Source of the DNA: JBKQVT01 sp963804825
GTDB taxonomy: Bacteria; Planctomycetota; Planctomycetia; Pirellulales; Thermoguttaceae
Direction: 5' to 3'
DNA: 64,000 nt
NCBI GenBank assembly: GCA_963804825.1
Contig: CAWDRV010000001.1
Coordinates: forward strand, 558,001 to 622,000
A program made the translations under genes and the position numbers. How positions within the stretch are numbered: position 1 is the first letter of the stretch; each line of letters starts with the position of its first letter. The notes below the pieces were generated by a model. It had not been told where the DNA came from, ran no database searches, and saw only the letters and a list, made by a program, of their open reading frames with translations. Below are positions 45,765 through 53,051 of this stretch, in pieces.

Positions 45765-46699
45765 GTTCCCTCCCTTTTGCAGATAAATCGCCTTGAGAAT
45801 CGCGCGGCCCACGTAGATCGGGATCGCCTGGCCGAGCATTTTTTGGGTCCGTTGCAGACCGCCCACGAACAAAAAATCCTCCGGAAAGCCTTGGACGATC
45901 GCCTGTTCCTGCCAATCCATCAAGCGGACGCGGCCGTGCGACGTCGGGACCATGAAGCTGCGTCGGGCGCGGCTTCCTCTCTCCAGCGCGCTTGGATCGT
46001 CCAACACGGTCGGCTGGGTTCGCAGATGCGTATCGCGTCGTTGCCGACCCCGCCGCCTTGGCCGCGGAACTTCTTGCGGAAGCTTTCCGCCGCGTCGATG
46101 GTCCGATGCGGGCCCGGCCGGAGGCACGATCGCAATGTGCGCGGGAGTTCCTCCGGCTTCGGATCGGGAAATACCCCGAAAAACGTCCGCAGCCGCGATT
46201 GCGGGCCGAAGTGGGCCGCTTGGATCCTCCGCATGGGCACCTCGAAGCCCAAGTCGATCGCCGGCGTCATGTGCTTCTCGGCCTGGATCACGTCCTCGAT
46301 CGCCCACCACCGCGGCCGCAGGCTTTTCACAAGGCCCAACACGTTGTCAATCAGCAGGTGCAATTGGGAAAGCTCCGCGGCCGAACAGCGATTCTTGCCA
46401 TCGCCGCACTGCCGCGCCGTGCTGACCTGCTCGCAGGGGATACTACCGACGACCAGATCGACTCGCCGATCCGCAAGGGCCGCCAATATCTGATTGACGC
46501 CAGCCATGCTGCCGAGATCGACTTGCAGGAGCTTGCAGCGGGAATGGTGGCGGAGATGGTTCACCCGCCAGGTCTCGAGGCAATCGGCCTCCAGGTCCGC
46601 CACGGCGACGAAGCGGATGGGCAGCCCGCGGGCTGCGCAGGCCCAGCCGCCCGCCCCGCAGAGGAGATCGATCGCAGTGAGCATTCCGCATCGGCTCAT
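45765..46699 (-). CDS. C5-cytosine DNA methyltransferase (frameshift)
   Basis: About 311 residues. ATG 46699 overlaps the upstream TGA. Motif I AIDLLCGAGGWACAARG; motif IV DLVVGSIPCEQVS with nucleophile C89; motif VI WWAIEDVIQ; motif VIII FGPQSRLRTFFGVF. Near 46000 the frame changes and gives motif IX-X: LMDWQEQAIVQGFPEDFLFV and MLGQAIPIYVGRAILKAIYL (usual GNAVP is GQAIP). Probably methylates phage or host DNA, as protection or regulation; no restriction partner seen. In the second frame no stop codon intervenes before the ParB-like gene, so the two may be fused. Confidence 0.85.
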
Positions 46700-47247
46700 C
46701 GCACGGTTCCTCGCTGGCATCGGGCAATGTCGTCGAGGGCCTTTTGGCGGCACTGCTCGTACTGCGCCGCGCTGAGCCGCTTTTCCGCGTCCTTTGCTGC
46801 CTGCGTCTGGGAGCTACAGGCACGGACTTCGTGGTCCCGCCGCACCATCTCCTCGTACTCGGTCCGCTTTCGCCGTTCGGCCTCCAGCGCGGCGGCCCGG
46901 GCCGCGTCGTCCGCCGGTTTTGCAAACTGCTTGGCCCAATAGGCGGAGTGCCGCCGGCCGGCATACTCCAACCGTTGCAAGAGCAACCGCCCGGCGCCTT
47001 CGGCCGCAAGGCCGCGGACCTCCAGGCGTTCGATCAGGCAGCGGCGGAGGTAGGCGCCCCAGTTCGTCTTCGCGTGCCACGCCACCGAAACGGAATCCAT
47101 CAGCCAACTTTCGTCGGCTTCGGTTTCGTCGCCGGCGTCGAACGGATCGACGAACTCGACGGCGACGAGGGCGGCTAGGGCGACGAACTTCCGCGTCCGC
47201 ATGTCTGCCGAGGGCCCGAGCCGCTTCGCCCCGGCAATCGCGGCCAC
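46696..47247 (-). CDS. Replication-block helical protein (start uncertain)
   Basis: 183 residues from GTG 47247; the same frame reads sensibly further upstream to about 47370 (SIGEFVEWLGRTPPEDLDWP, AIRRRLDQV), without an ATG, so the true N-terminus may be lost to a frame error. The C-terminal half is highly charged helix (EAERRKRTEYEEMVRRDHEV). Located after the winged-helix gene, where lambda has the helicase loader P; no motif proves that. Confidence 0.45.
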   Translation of the reverse strand: MAAIAGAKRLGPSADMRTRKFVALAALVAVEFVDPFDAGDETEADESWLMDSVSVAWHAKTNWGAYLRRCLIERLEVRGLAAEGAGRLLLQRLEYAGRRHSAYWAKQFAKPADDAARAAALEAERRKRTEYEEMVRRDHEVRACSSQTQAAKDAEKRLSAAQYEQCRQKALDDIARCQRGTVR

Positions 47248-47337
47248 CTGGTCCAGGCGCCGGCGGATCGCCGGCCAGTCGAGGTCCTCCGGCGGCGTGC
47301 GGCCAAGCCATTCGACGAACTCCCCGATCGAGCGGGC

Positions 47338-47665
47338 GCGGGGTTTCTCGCGAAGAAACCCCGCGCTGACTGACTGACTGACGACGAGGACGACGAAGGT
47401 ATTTCTTGTTCTTCTTTTAAAACAAGAATCTCCTCGTCATCATCGTCAGTCAGTCTGTCACGCACCCGGGCGGCGCGCGTAGCAGCGCTGAGCATAACCC
47501 AACGGCGGCAGGCGATTCGGGGTTTTGCGCGAAAAAACCCCGGTACTTGGGTTGTTTGGGAAAGATTGCTCCGAATTTTCGACGCGACCATCTTGACCAT
47601 CTTCCCCAAATCCCGGCGTTTTTTGCGCAGAAAACCCCGCGGGGTTTCTTGCGCAAGAAACCCCG
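47338..47665. other. Candidate replication origin: palindrome iterons and AT-rich inverted repeat
   Basis: Four related palindromes share the core GTTTCTTGCGCAAGAAAC bounded by CGGG/CCCG: 47640-47665 (perfect, 26 bp), 47615-47639, 47518-47542 and 47338-47364. Between the last two lies a ~95-bp inverted repeat: TGACTGACTGACTGAC at 47367-47382 against GTCAGTCAGTCTGTCA at 47445-47460, with an AT-rich centre (TTCTTGTTCTTCTTTTAAAA) at 47403-47422. The cluster begins inside the 3' part of the winged-helix gene. Confidence 0.5.
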
Positions 47666-48137
47666 ATTGCCGAAAAGGGGGGCGAATCGCTCCTCGATCC
47701 GCCCCCCTCCGGCTGAACTGCGACCGGCAATTCCGCCGGACGCTGAGGTACGCCGGGGCCTTCGCCCGGCGCGTCGACTTTCAAATGGCAATTTGATCTG
47801 CGGGTCGGGCTCTCGCTGGGCGTCGGCCGGCAGCGGCGGGGCGTGGCGAAGAGTGATCGTCAGCACGCCTGCGCTCTCGCAGGCTGATCCGGATCATGTC
47901 CAGACGTTGGAGGGCATCCAGGTGGCAATCGACCGTTCGCGGCTCGATGTGGCATTCCTTGCCGATCTCCCAGACGTTGATCGTGATCGACTCAGCTTCC
48001 GGCAGCCACTCGGCCAAGCGGCGGGCGCGGGTCTCCCACTCCCGCTCCAGCAATGTCCAGAAGACGTTCAGCGCCCCGAGCGAAACCCTGCCCGACCGCC
48101 GGGCGTCTCTCCACGTCCGCAATGCAAGTTCGTCCAT
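47450..48137 (-). CDS. Winged-helix replication-initiator-like protein (frameshift)
   Basis: About 229 residues reconstructed. Start ATG 48137 (MDELALRTWRDARRSGRVSL). Residues 15-95 are a winged helix: ALNVFWTLLEREWETRARRL, ITINVWEIGKECHIEPRTVD and CHLDALQRLDMIRISLRER. The frame changes near 47880 to continue AGVLTITLRHAPPLPADAQ, then a basic C-terminal part running through the palindromes. Domain order and palindromes within the gene resemble lambda O. The C-terminus past about residue 165 is uncertain because the palindromes are open in several frames. Confidence 0.55.
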
Positions 48138-48279
48138 GATGCGTTTCAAGCCGAATAGGAAAACATGCCCGCGCCGCCGGGTCAGTCTTGGAAAACTCCC
48201 GGCGGCGCGAGTGGCCGTCGTCGCGGCGACTCCGAGTCGCCGCGACACAGAACACAAGGCATTTTCACCGCATCCCGTT

Positions 48280-48672
48280 TCATCCGACGACCCTCAGTTC
48301 GCGCGCCGGCCCGGGCAGAGCCAGCAGCCCGCGCTGCACCTGCCACACCATTCGTTCGGCCAGATACCGCGCGTTGGGAAATGTTTCATCACTGATTCGC
48401 GTGGCTATGCGTTCGATTAGCCGATACGCCGCCAGCGCCCGCTCATCCGCGTTGGTGGTGGCGGCGTAGACGCGATCGAACAGCACCGCTTCCGCCCGCC
48501 AATAGCTCTCGGCGTCGTGCGGGTATGCGAACGAATAAATCATCGCCAGCGTCCGCAGTACGTCGTCGGCGTGCGGACGAACCCGATTGAGCGCTTCGCG
48601 GTCCGAGTTGACCCGGTAGTCGAGCAGCTCCACCGCGGCCTCATCCGTTTCGTTTGTAGCCGTTTCGATCAT
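48280..48672 (-). CDS. Early-region helical protein, unknown
   Basis: 130 residues, MIETATNETDEAAVELLDYR. All-helical pattern (DVLRTLAMIYSFAYPHDAES, ERALAAYRLIERIATRISDE). No family recognised. Lies upstream of the winged-helix gene in the same direction; a family C repeat precedes it. Confidence 0.5.
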   Translation of the reverse strand: MIETATNETDEAAVELLDYRVNSDREALNRVRPHADDVLRTLAMIYSFAYPHDAESYWRAEAVLFDRVYAATTNADERALAAYRLIERIATRISDETFPNARYLAERMVWQVQRGLLALPGPARELRVVG

Positions 48673-48714
48673 TTCCTCCTCCGCCTCTCCGCGCCTCCGC
48701 GCGATATTTCTTCT
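48673..48714. repeat. Family C repeat
   Basis: CCTCCTCCGCCTCTCCGCGC followed by CTCCGCGCGATATTTC, between two early genes. Confidence 0.55.
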
Positions 48715-48715
48715 T

Positions 48716-48994
48716 TCAACTCCCCACGGCGGCGGTTTTCCCGTCCGGGACCGCCGGCCGGATCATCTCGACGGTGGCCATCATGGCCGTGGTCCGCGGC
48801 AGCGGGACCGCCCGCATCGCCTGGTTCGTGACCAGCGGCTCCAGCGGCAGCAGGACGCACTGGCCCTCGTGGCCGAAACGACACTGCCGATGCCGGCTTT
48901 TCCATGCGCGGATTTTCTCGGTCAGGTCCGCCGGCGTCTCGGCGTCGATCCCGATCAGCACGTAAGCGGGCTGCTGCACGATATAGCGGGGCAT
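48716..48994 (-). CDS. Small early protein, unknown
   Basis: 92 residues, MPRYIVQQPAYVLIGIDAET then KIRAWKSRHRQCRFGHEGQC and ATVEMIRPAVPDG. Preceded by TTTTGGAGGGCCA, a good ribosome-binding site. Mixed alpha/beta, no motif. A large GC hairpin with T run lies directly upstream. Confidence 0.55.
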   Translation of the reverse strand: MPRYIVQQPAYVLIGIDAETPADLTEKIRAWKSRHRQCRFGHEGQCVLLPLEPLVTNQAMRAVPLPRTTAMMATVEMIRPAVPDGKTAAVGS

Positions 48995-49010
48995 GGCATT
49001 GGCCCTCCAA

Positions 49011-49063
49011 AAGCCGGCCGCGGCGTCGGCGCCGCGCGGCGTCGAAACAAACGCCGCGGCCGG
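49011..49063 (-). terminator. Strong GC hairpin with T run
   Basis: CCGGCCGCGGCG (49014-49025) pairs with CGCCGCGGCCGG (49052-49063); minus-strand transcript then reads CTTTT. Near-identical in stem to 49411-49473. Confidence 0.6.
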
Positions 49064-49080
49064 ACCACCCTAGATCGCTT

Positions 49081-49380
49081 TCAACACGGCCCGCGGTAAA
49101 AACATCGTCGGTGGTGCCGATGGCGCCACGCCAGGCGGGCGATGATTCCGCGGTTTCGCGGCCGCTCGGGGACCGCCATTTTTCCCGGCGGGTCCGCCCC
49201 CGGCGGGTCAGCCGCCACGAAATACGAACTCGTGGGGGCCAACGCCGGCCAGTCCGACACGGAGATACGCGAGTCGGGGCTGCAAAGCCCGTCCGCCCGC
49301 GAATCCTGCACCAACAGCCCCAAGACGACCACGGCCGCCGCAAGGGACACGATCGAAATGAAAACGTTCTTGCTCCTCAC
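49081..49380 (-). CDS. Small exported protein
   Basis: 99 residues from GTG 49380 (MRSKNVFISIVSLAAAVVVL), a signal peptide cut after SRA or a lone membrane anchor. The rest is Pro/Arg-rich without motif. It is framed by the two GC hairpin terminators, forming an independent unit: a possible lysogenic-conversion ('moron') gene. Confidence 0.45.
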   Translation of the reverse strand: MRSKNVFISIVSLAAAVVVLGLLVQDSRADGLCSPDSRISVSDWPALAPTSSYFVAADPPGADPPGKMAVPERPRNRGIIARLAWRHRHHRRCFYRGPC

Positions 49381-49410
49381 TTGAAAAAATTCCTATCGAG
49401 GGGAAGTGGA

Positions 49411-49473
49411 AAAAAGCCGGCCGCGGCGTCGGCGCCACGCGGCGCCGAGGGAGCCGAAGGTCGCCGCGGCCGG
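49411..49473 (-). terminator. Strong GC hairpin with T run, second copy
   Basis: Same CCGGCCGCGGCG stem (49417-49428 with 49462-49473), transcript continues CTTTTTT. It lies between the tRNA-Met and the small exported gene. The remaining 49474-49661 shows no gene. Confidence 0.65.
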
Positions 49474-49661
49474 TCCCACGGAAAACTCGATCGAGAAAAA
49501 AGGCGGCCCGCGCCGCCGCGGCGTTGTGAGCGCGAACTCGACTGCGCCGCAACCGCACGCGGGCCGCCCGACGAAGCGCCCGGCGTTCAGGGCGCTCGGT
49601 TCCCTCGCGGCCGATCTTCCACACGGCCGCCCGGTAAAGTCCCAAGTCATCAGGGACAAAG

Positions 49662-49734
49662 TGGTGGGGGCGGGATTCGAACCCGCGACCTCGAGGTTAT
49701 GAATCTCGTGCGCTGCCAACTGCGCTACCCCACG
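49662..49734 (-). tRNA. tRNA-Met (CAT), prophage-encoded
   Basis: 73 nt cloverleaf: acceptor CGTGGGG/CCCCACC, D-arm GCGC-AGTTGGCA-GCGC, anticodon loop TTCATAA, T-arm GCGGG-TTCGAAT-CCCGC. Position 1-72 is C-C, unpaired, which is a trait of initiator tRNAs (usually C-A); the 31-39 pair is A-C. CCA is not encoded. It lies in the prophage between integrase and early genes. Confidence 0.85.
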
Positions 49735-49768
49735 GGAACGCTGGAAAAAGCCGGAAGGAAAAAGGACT

Positions 49769-49802
49769 CTAATCCCCAATCCCCAATCCCCAATCCCTGC
49801 GC
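49769..49802. repeat. Family A repeat beyond original integrase stop
   Basis: CTAATCCCCAATCCCCAATC and continuation, directly after the pre-insertion stop codon of the integrase (49803-49805). Confidence 0.6.
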
Positions 49803-49997
49803 CTAGAAGAGCTGGAGCTGCGCCGCGCCGTCCTTGCAGAGGGCATTGATATACCTGTTTCACCACGCTAAATTACCTATATTATCAGAAAAAACCCCTC
49901 TACAGACGCATTTTGTCGAATTCTTGCGGAATTGTGTGCTAGGCACTTGACGCACCGGGCCGACTTGATATAATAGAGGTAGATCAAGGGGAAAGAC

Positions 49998-50402
49998 ATG
50001 CGATTCCAAACACGAAAATCCTTCGGCCCGCGAATCAAATTGACCGACCTGCAAATCGCCAAGATCGAACGGCAGGCGCGGGCCGCTGGCTTGTATGCGA
50101 ATTGTGAGAATTGTCACACCGGATCGGCCTACATTGCGATTTACCTTCCCGAGTGGTGCACCAACATCGACAACGAACTGCTCTTGCAGCCGCAAGGTTG
50201 GGAAGAGAAAAAGATTCGACTGTCGGGCCACGACGAAGGCCACCGGCAGGACAGCACCCATGATGTGGTCGGCAGTAAGAGCGAGTGTCTTGCCGCTTTG
50301 AAACAGTGGTTGGCCGAGATCATCGAAGCGCTCCGGCCGGAAGCCACAGCGATCATCGCCGCTCGACCGGAAGGCACCTTGGCAGACGATTGGAACCGTT
50401 AG
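49998..50402 (+). CDS. IS passenger protein, 134 residues (copy 2)
   Basis: Same product as 40351-40755, intact, 12 bp before the transposase gene. The preserved frame in both copies argues for a role in the element's spread or maintenance. No family recognised. Confidence 0.75.
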   Translation: MRFQTRKSFGPRIKLTDLQIAKIERQARAAGLYANCENCHTGSAYIAIYLPEWCTNIDNELLLQPQGWEEKKIRLSGHDEGHRQDSTHDVVGSKSECLAALKQWLAEIIEALRPEATAIIAARPEGTLADDWNR

Positions 50403-50414
50403 GAGAAACTCGCC

Positions 50415-51377
50415 ATGATCGACCATCCCGAAACATTGTTGCAGGCCGTCCGCTACTTCGCCGACATGGAAATCTGCAACGACTACATGCGGCGGATCAA
50501 GTGGCCGCGCGGCCGAATCGTCTGCCCGCATTGCGGAGGCGAGCGGATCGGGGAAATCACGAGCCGCCACCTGTTGCGGTGTAAAGACTGTCGCAAGCAG
50601 TTCTCTCACAAGCTCGGCACGATCTTTGAGGACAGCCCGTTGGGCCTCGACAAATGGTTCGTTGCCGTGTGGGCAATCGCCAACTGCCGCAACGGCATCA
50701 GTAGCCATGAACTCGCCCGCGCCATCGGCGTGACTCAAAAGAGCGCTTGGTTTATGCTGCACCGGATTCGGATGGCGATGGAGTGCAGATCGTTTGGAAA
50801 ATTCGACGGGCCAGCGGAGGCCGACACGTCCTATGTCGGCGGCCGCGCCGAGAACATGCACAAACGCCGGCGCGAACGAGTGATTCAAGGCCGCGGCGCA
50901 GTTGGCAAGACGGCCGTCCATGCGGTGCTCCAGCGCACAACGGAAACGGGGCCAAGCCAAGTCGATGTGGCCGTTGTTGCGCGCGAAGAATCCGCCGACT
51001 TGCTCGGTGAAGTTCGCAGTCGCGTTCGCTACGGCGCACAAGTCTACACCGACTCGGCTCTCGCCTACAACAATTTGTGCTTGACCCACGCCCACCAGGC
51101 CGTGGACCATTCGGAGCGGTACGTCGATGGGGAGGCCCACACAAACGGTTGCGAAAACTTTTGGAGTCTCTTCAAGCGGACCGTCAAGGGCACCTACGTT
51201 GCCATCGCGCCGTTCCATGTCGGCCGATATGTCAGTGAGCAGACCTTCCGATTCAACAACCGGCTGAAGTCTGATTTCGGCCGGTTCTTTCGCGCACTCT
51301 CTCAGGTTCTCGGCAAACGGTTGACCTACCGCGAACTGGCTGCCGTGGGGGACTGCGGTTTCATGGGGATTCGATAA
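50415..51377 (+). CDS. IS1595-family transposase (intact)
   Basis: 320 residues. N-terminal zinc ribbon CPHC (37-40) and CKDC (56-59), helix-turn-helix ISSHELARAIGVTQKSAWFM, then the DDE/N-type catalytic core: D137 in EADTSYVGG, D213 in VYTDSALAY, N244/E247 in HTNGCENFWSLFKR. The Asn in the third position and the 8-bp target duplications are as known for IS1595. Can probably move both copies in trans. Reads into no neighbour; the small basic ORF follows 16 bp later. Confidence 0.93.
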   Translation: MIDHPETLLQAVRYFADMEICNDYMRRIKWPRGRIVCPHCGGERIGEITSRHLLRCKDCRKQFSHKLGTIFEDSPLGLDKWFVAVWAIANCRNGISSHELARAIGVTQKSAWFMLHRIRMAMECRSFGKFDGPAEADTSYVGGRAENMHKRRRERVIQGRGAVGKTAVHAVLQRTTETGPSQVDVAVVAREESADLLGEVRSRVRYGAQVYTDSALAYNNLCLTHAHQAVDHSERYVDGEAHTNGCENFWSLFKRTVKGTYVAIAPFHVGRYVSEQTFRFNNRLKSDFGRFFRALSQVLGKRLTYRELAAVGDCGFMGIR

Positions 51378-51393
51378 CACAGGAGGAAGGCCG

Positions 51394-51513
51394 ATGGCCA
51401 GGGAGAGCAAGAAGCCGAAGGGTTGGAAGGCATTTGACAAACTGGCGCGGGCTGGTGCGCGTGCCGAAGGCCGAAGCGATCCGCAAGGAGTCGCGGCGGA
51501 AGAAACGCAGTAA
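51394..51513 (+). pseudogene. Small basic IS protein, frameshifted (copy 2)
   Basis: Begins as the copy-1 protein (MARESKKPKGWKAFDKLAR) but a missing CG near 51449 changes the remaining residues to AGARAEGRSDPQ and so on, with an early stop at 51513. Confidence 0.8.
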
Positions 51514-51530
51514 GTAAAATCGAAGTCCGA

Positions 51531-52502
51531 TCATCGGTCAGATCGGATTCTCGGGTTATGGTGAGCCAAGTAAGTCAGTGCCTTGCAGAGGGTCGGACGG
51601 GGCAGGGCCTCGACCAACTGCGGCCCCGGCGCGATCAGCGGCGAGATGTAGGACCGCCGGGCGACCTCGACCGCATGGCCCACCGCGTCGGCCGCCCACT
51701 GCGCCCCTCGCTCGGCCGCGGCGTAGCTCTCGGCCGATCGGCGGAGGCAATGGTACATGTGCTTCTTGTCGCTGGGCAGCCCGGCCGCGTCGAGGATCCG
51801 CTTCAAGTGCGACCAGATCTGGCGATGCTTGTAGGGAAACGGAAAGACCCGCCGCCGCGGGCTGGGCAACGTCGAACGAAAGACCTCCATCGTCTGGGCG
51901 TGCAGCGTGTAGAGCCGGTCCCGGCGCCGCCCCTTGCGGTGCTCCGCCGGCATGAAGAGCGTCTTGCGCTCAACGTCCATGAACCGCATCTCCGCCGCCA
52001 GGACCTCGGCCAAGCGGCCGCCCGTGTCCCAGAACAGCAGGAGCCCCAATACCCAGCACAGGGACACCCGCACGCCTTCCCAAGCGCCTGGGAGCCTTGC
52101 AGCAGCGGCGAAGATGCGGTCGATCTCCGGCAGCGACCAGGTGACCGGCACCCGCTCCGGCTCGATCCGCTTGGGCACGCGGTCCAAGGGCGAGCGCGAT
52201 TGGGGCACCGGCGGGGCCTGCCCCCGCGCCGCCGCATCGGTCCAGATGGCCATCACCGCCGCCCGCTTCCGGTTGATCGTCGCCGGGGCCAGCCGCCGGA
52301 CGTCCGCCAGCCACCGCATCCAGTCGATGAGGAATTCGCGGGATAGCCGCTCCAGTGCCACCGGCGACTGGTGAAAACGGTCCAGCAGGCCGATGGCGAT
52401 GCGGATTTGCTGGAGCGAGCCCGGGGCCAGGTCCAGGCGGTCGGGCGCGTAAAAGTCGGTCGCATAGTCGAGGACGGAGAGTGGCTTCGAGGCGCAAATC
52501 AT
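51531..52502 (-). CDS. int: Tyrosine-recombinase integrase, 3' end altered by IS
   Basis: 323 residues from ATG 52502 (AAGGAG 9 bases upstream). Core-binding SAM-like domain: LQQIRIAIGLLDRFHQSPVA to NRKRAAVMAIWTDAAARG. Catalytic set: Arg in WDTGGRLAEVL, Lys in AEHRKGRRRDRLY, H-x-x-R in MYHCLRRSAESYA, His in AVGHAVEVARRSYI and Tyr in that last motif. IS copy 2 replaced the final residues after TLCK by a short tail read from the IS (ALTYLAHHNPRIRSDR), beyond the catalytic Tyr, so activity may persist. It acts on the 60-bp tRNA-Leu att core 1 kb away. Excisionase not identified. Confidence 0.92.
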   Translation of the reverse strand: MICASKPLSVLDYATDFYAPDRLDLAPGSLQQIRIAIGLLDRFHQSPVALERLSREFLIDWMRWLADVRRLAPATINRKRAAVMAIWTDAAARGQAPPVPQSRSPLDRVPKRIEPERVPVTWSLPEIDRIFAAAARLPGAWEGVRVSLCWVLGLLLFWDTGGRLAEVLAAEMRFMDVERKTLFMPAEHRKGRRRDRLYTLHAQTMEVFRSTLPSPRRRVFPFPYKHRQIWSHLKRILDAAGLPSDKKHMYHCLRRSAESYAAAERGAQWAADAVGHAVEVARRSYISPLIAPGPQLVEALPRPTLCKALTYLAHHNPRIRSDR

Positions 52503-52657
52503 GGTGCAACTCCTTGTGGCGGGTGAACAGAAGTACAAAGGGCGGCGACGGCGACGGCGATGGCGGAAAGCCCGGGCCGCCCTCAAATTCCAGTATGGTT
52601 GCCGGGGGTGACGAGGGGTCGTCACCGGGGATGAAAAGGCCGAAAGAATCGGTTAAG

Positions 52658-52690
52658 GCGGAGGGCGGAAGGCGGAAGGCGGAAGGACGG
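52658..52690. repeat. Family D repeat (GGCGGAAGGCGGA type)
   Basis: GGCGGAGGGCGGAAGGCGGA and following AGGCGGAAGGAC, upstream of the integrase. The inverted type appears in 44752-44790. Confidence 0.55.
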
Positions 52691-52750
52691 CCGGGAAGCC
52701 GATAACCAGATGGGAGAAACCCGTTCGTTGCGGTATAGGAAAAGCGGAAC

Positions 52751-52897
52751 ATGGCCGACGTTGACCCTCCCAAAAGCCAATCTCCTAGCGACCTGAAGAA
52801 ATGCCTCGCCGAGCTTTGCGAGAAGGTGAAAGACCTCGAGCGGCGCCTGCGCCTTTTGGAGGAGAGGCCGACCTCGCCCGATTGGCGGGCGCGCTGA
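52751..52897 (+). CDS. 48-residue coiled-coil protein
   Basis: MADVDPPKSQSPSDLKKCLA, then ELCEKVKDLERRLRLLEERP and TSPDWRAR. A compact heptad pattern (LCEKVKDLERRLRLLEE) supports a real gene. It is divergent from the integrase and converges on, and overlaps, the minus-strand gene at 52785-53051. Its place beside int is where excisionase or small regulators often lie. Too short for confident assignment. Confidence 0.4.
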   Translation: MADVDPPKSQSPSDLKKCLAELCEKVKDLERRLRLLEERPTSPDWRAR

Positions 52898-53051
52898 CGC
52901 GCGTCGTCTCCAGATCCGCGACTCGCTCTTCCAAGGTTATCAAGGCGTCGCTCAGCAGATCGAGCAAGTCCTCGACGACCGTCTGTCGATCGGGCGATTG
53001 CCTGGCAAAGCGTAGGGCGTGGAGCCGCGCGTTTCGAATGCCGGGTCCCAT
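52785..53051 (-). CDS. Small helical protein between integrase and attR
   Basis: 88 residues from ATG 53051 (MGPGIRNARLHALRFARQSP). QTVVEDLLDLLSDALITLEE and RVADLETTR form a clear amphipathic helix, then an Arg/Ser-rich tail read across the opposite gene. The N-terminal half looks real; the end may be elsewhere. Candidate recombination directionality factor by position only. Confidence 0.4.
   Translation of the reverse strand: MGPGIRNARLHALRFARQSPDRQTVVEDLLDLLSDALITLEERVADLETTRVSAPANRARSASPPKGAGAARGLSPSRKARRGISSGR

Larger units (their letters stand above)
49842..51582 (+). mobile_element. IS1595-family insertion sequence, copy 2
   Basis: 1741 bp, same ends as copy 1, flanked by the perfect 8-bp duplication TTGCAGAG (49834-49841 and 51583-51590). 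Removing the element plus one duplication restores the last codons of the integrase (LCKDGAAQLQLF). It has an intact transposase but lacks one CG near 51449, breaking the small basic protein. Confidence 0.95.

Noticed and set aside
45243..46493. 416-residue plus-strand frame
   Set aside because: Antisense of ParB and methyltransferase, both with recognisable motifs.
47175..47609. 144-residue minus-strand frame with poly-Asp/Ser stretch
   Set aside because: Open mainly because the palindromes and TGAC repeats lack stops in several frames; no start signal. It could be the lost N-terminus of the 46696 gene, but I cannot show it.
47338..47665. CRISPR array at the GGGGTTTC...GAAACCCC repeats
   Set aside because: Four copies only, irregular spacing (about 25-180 bp), perfect palindromes, no cas genes.
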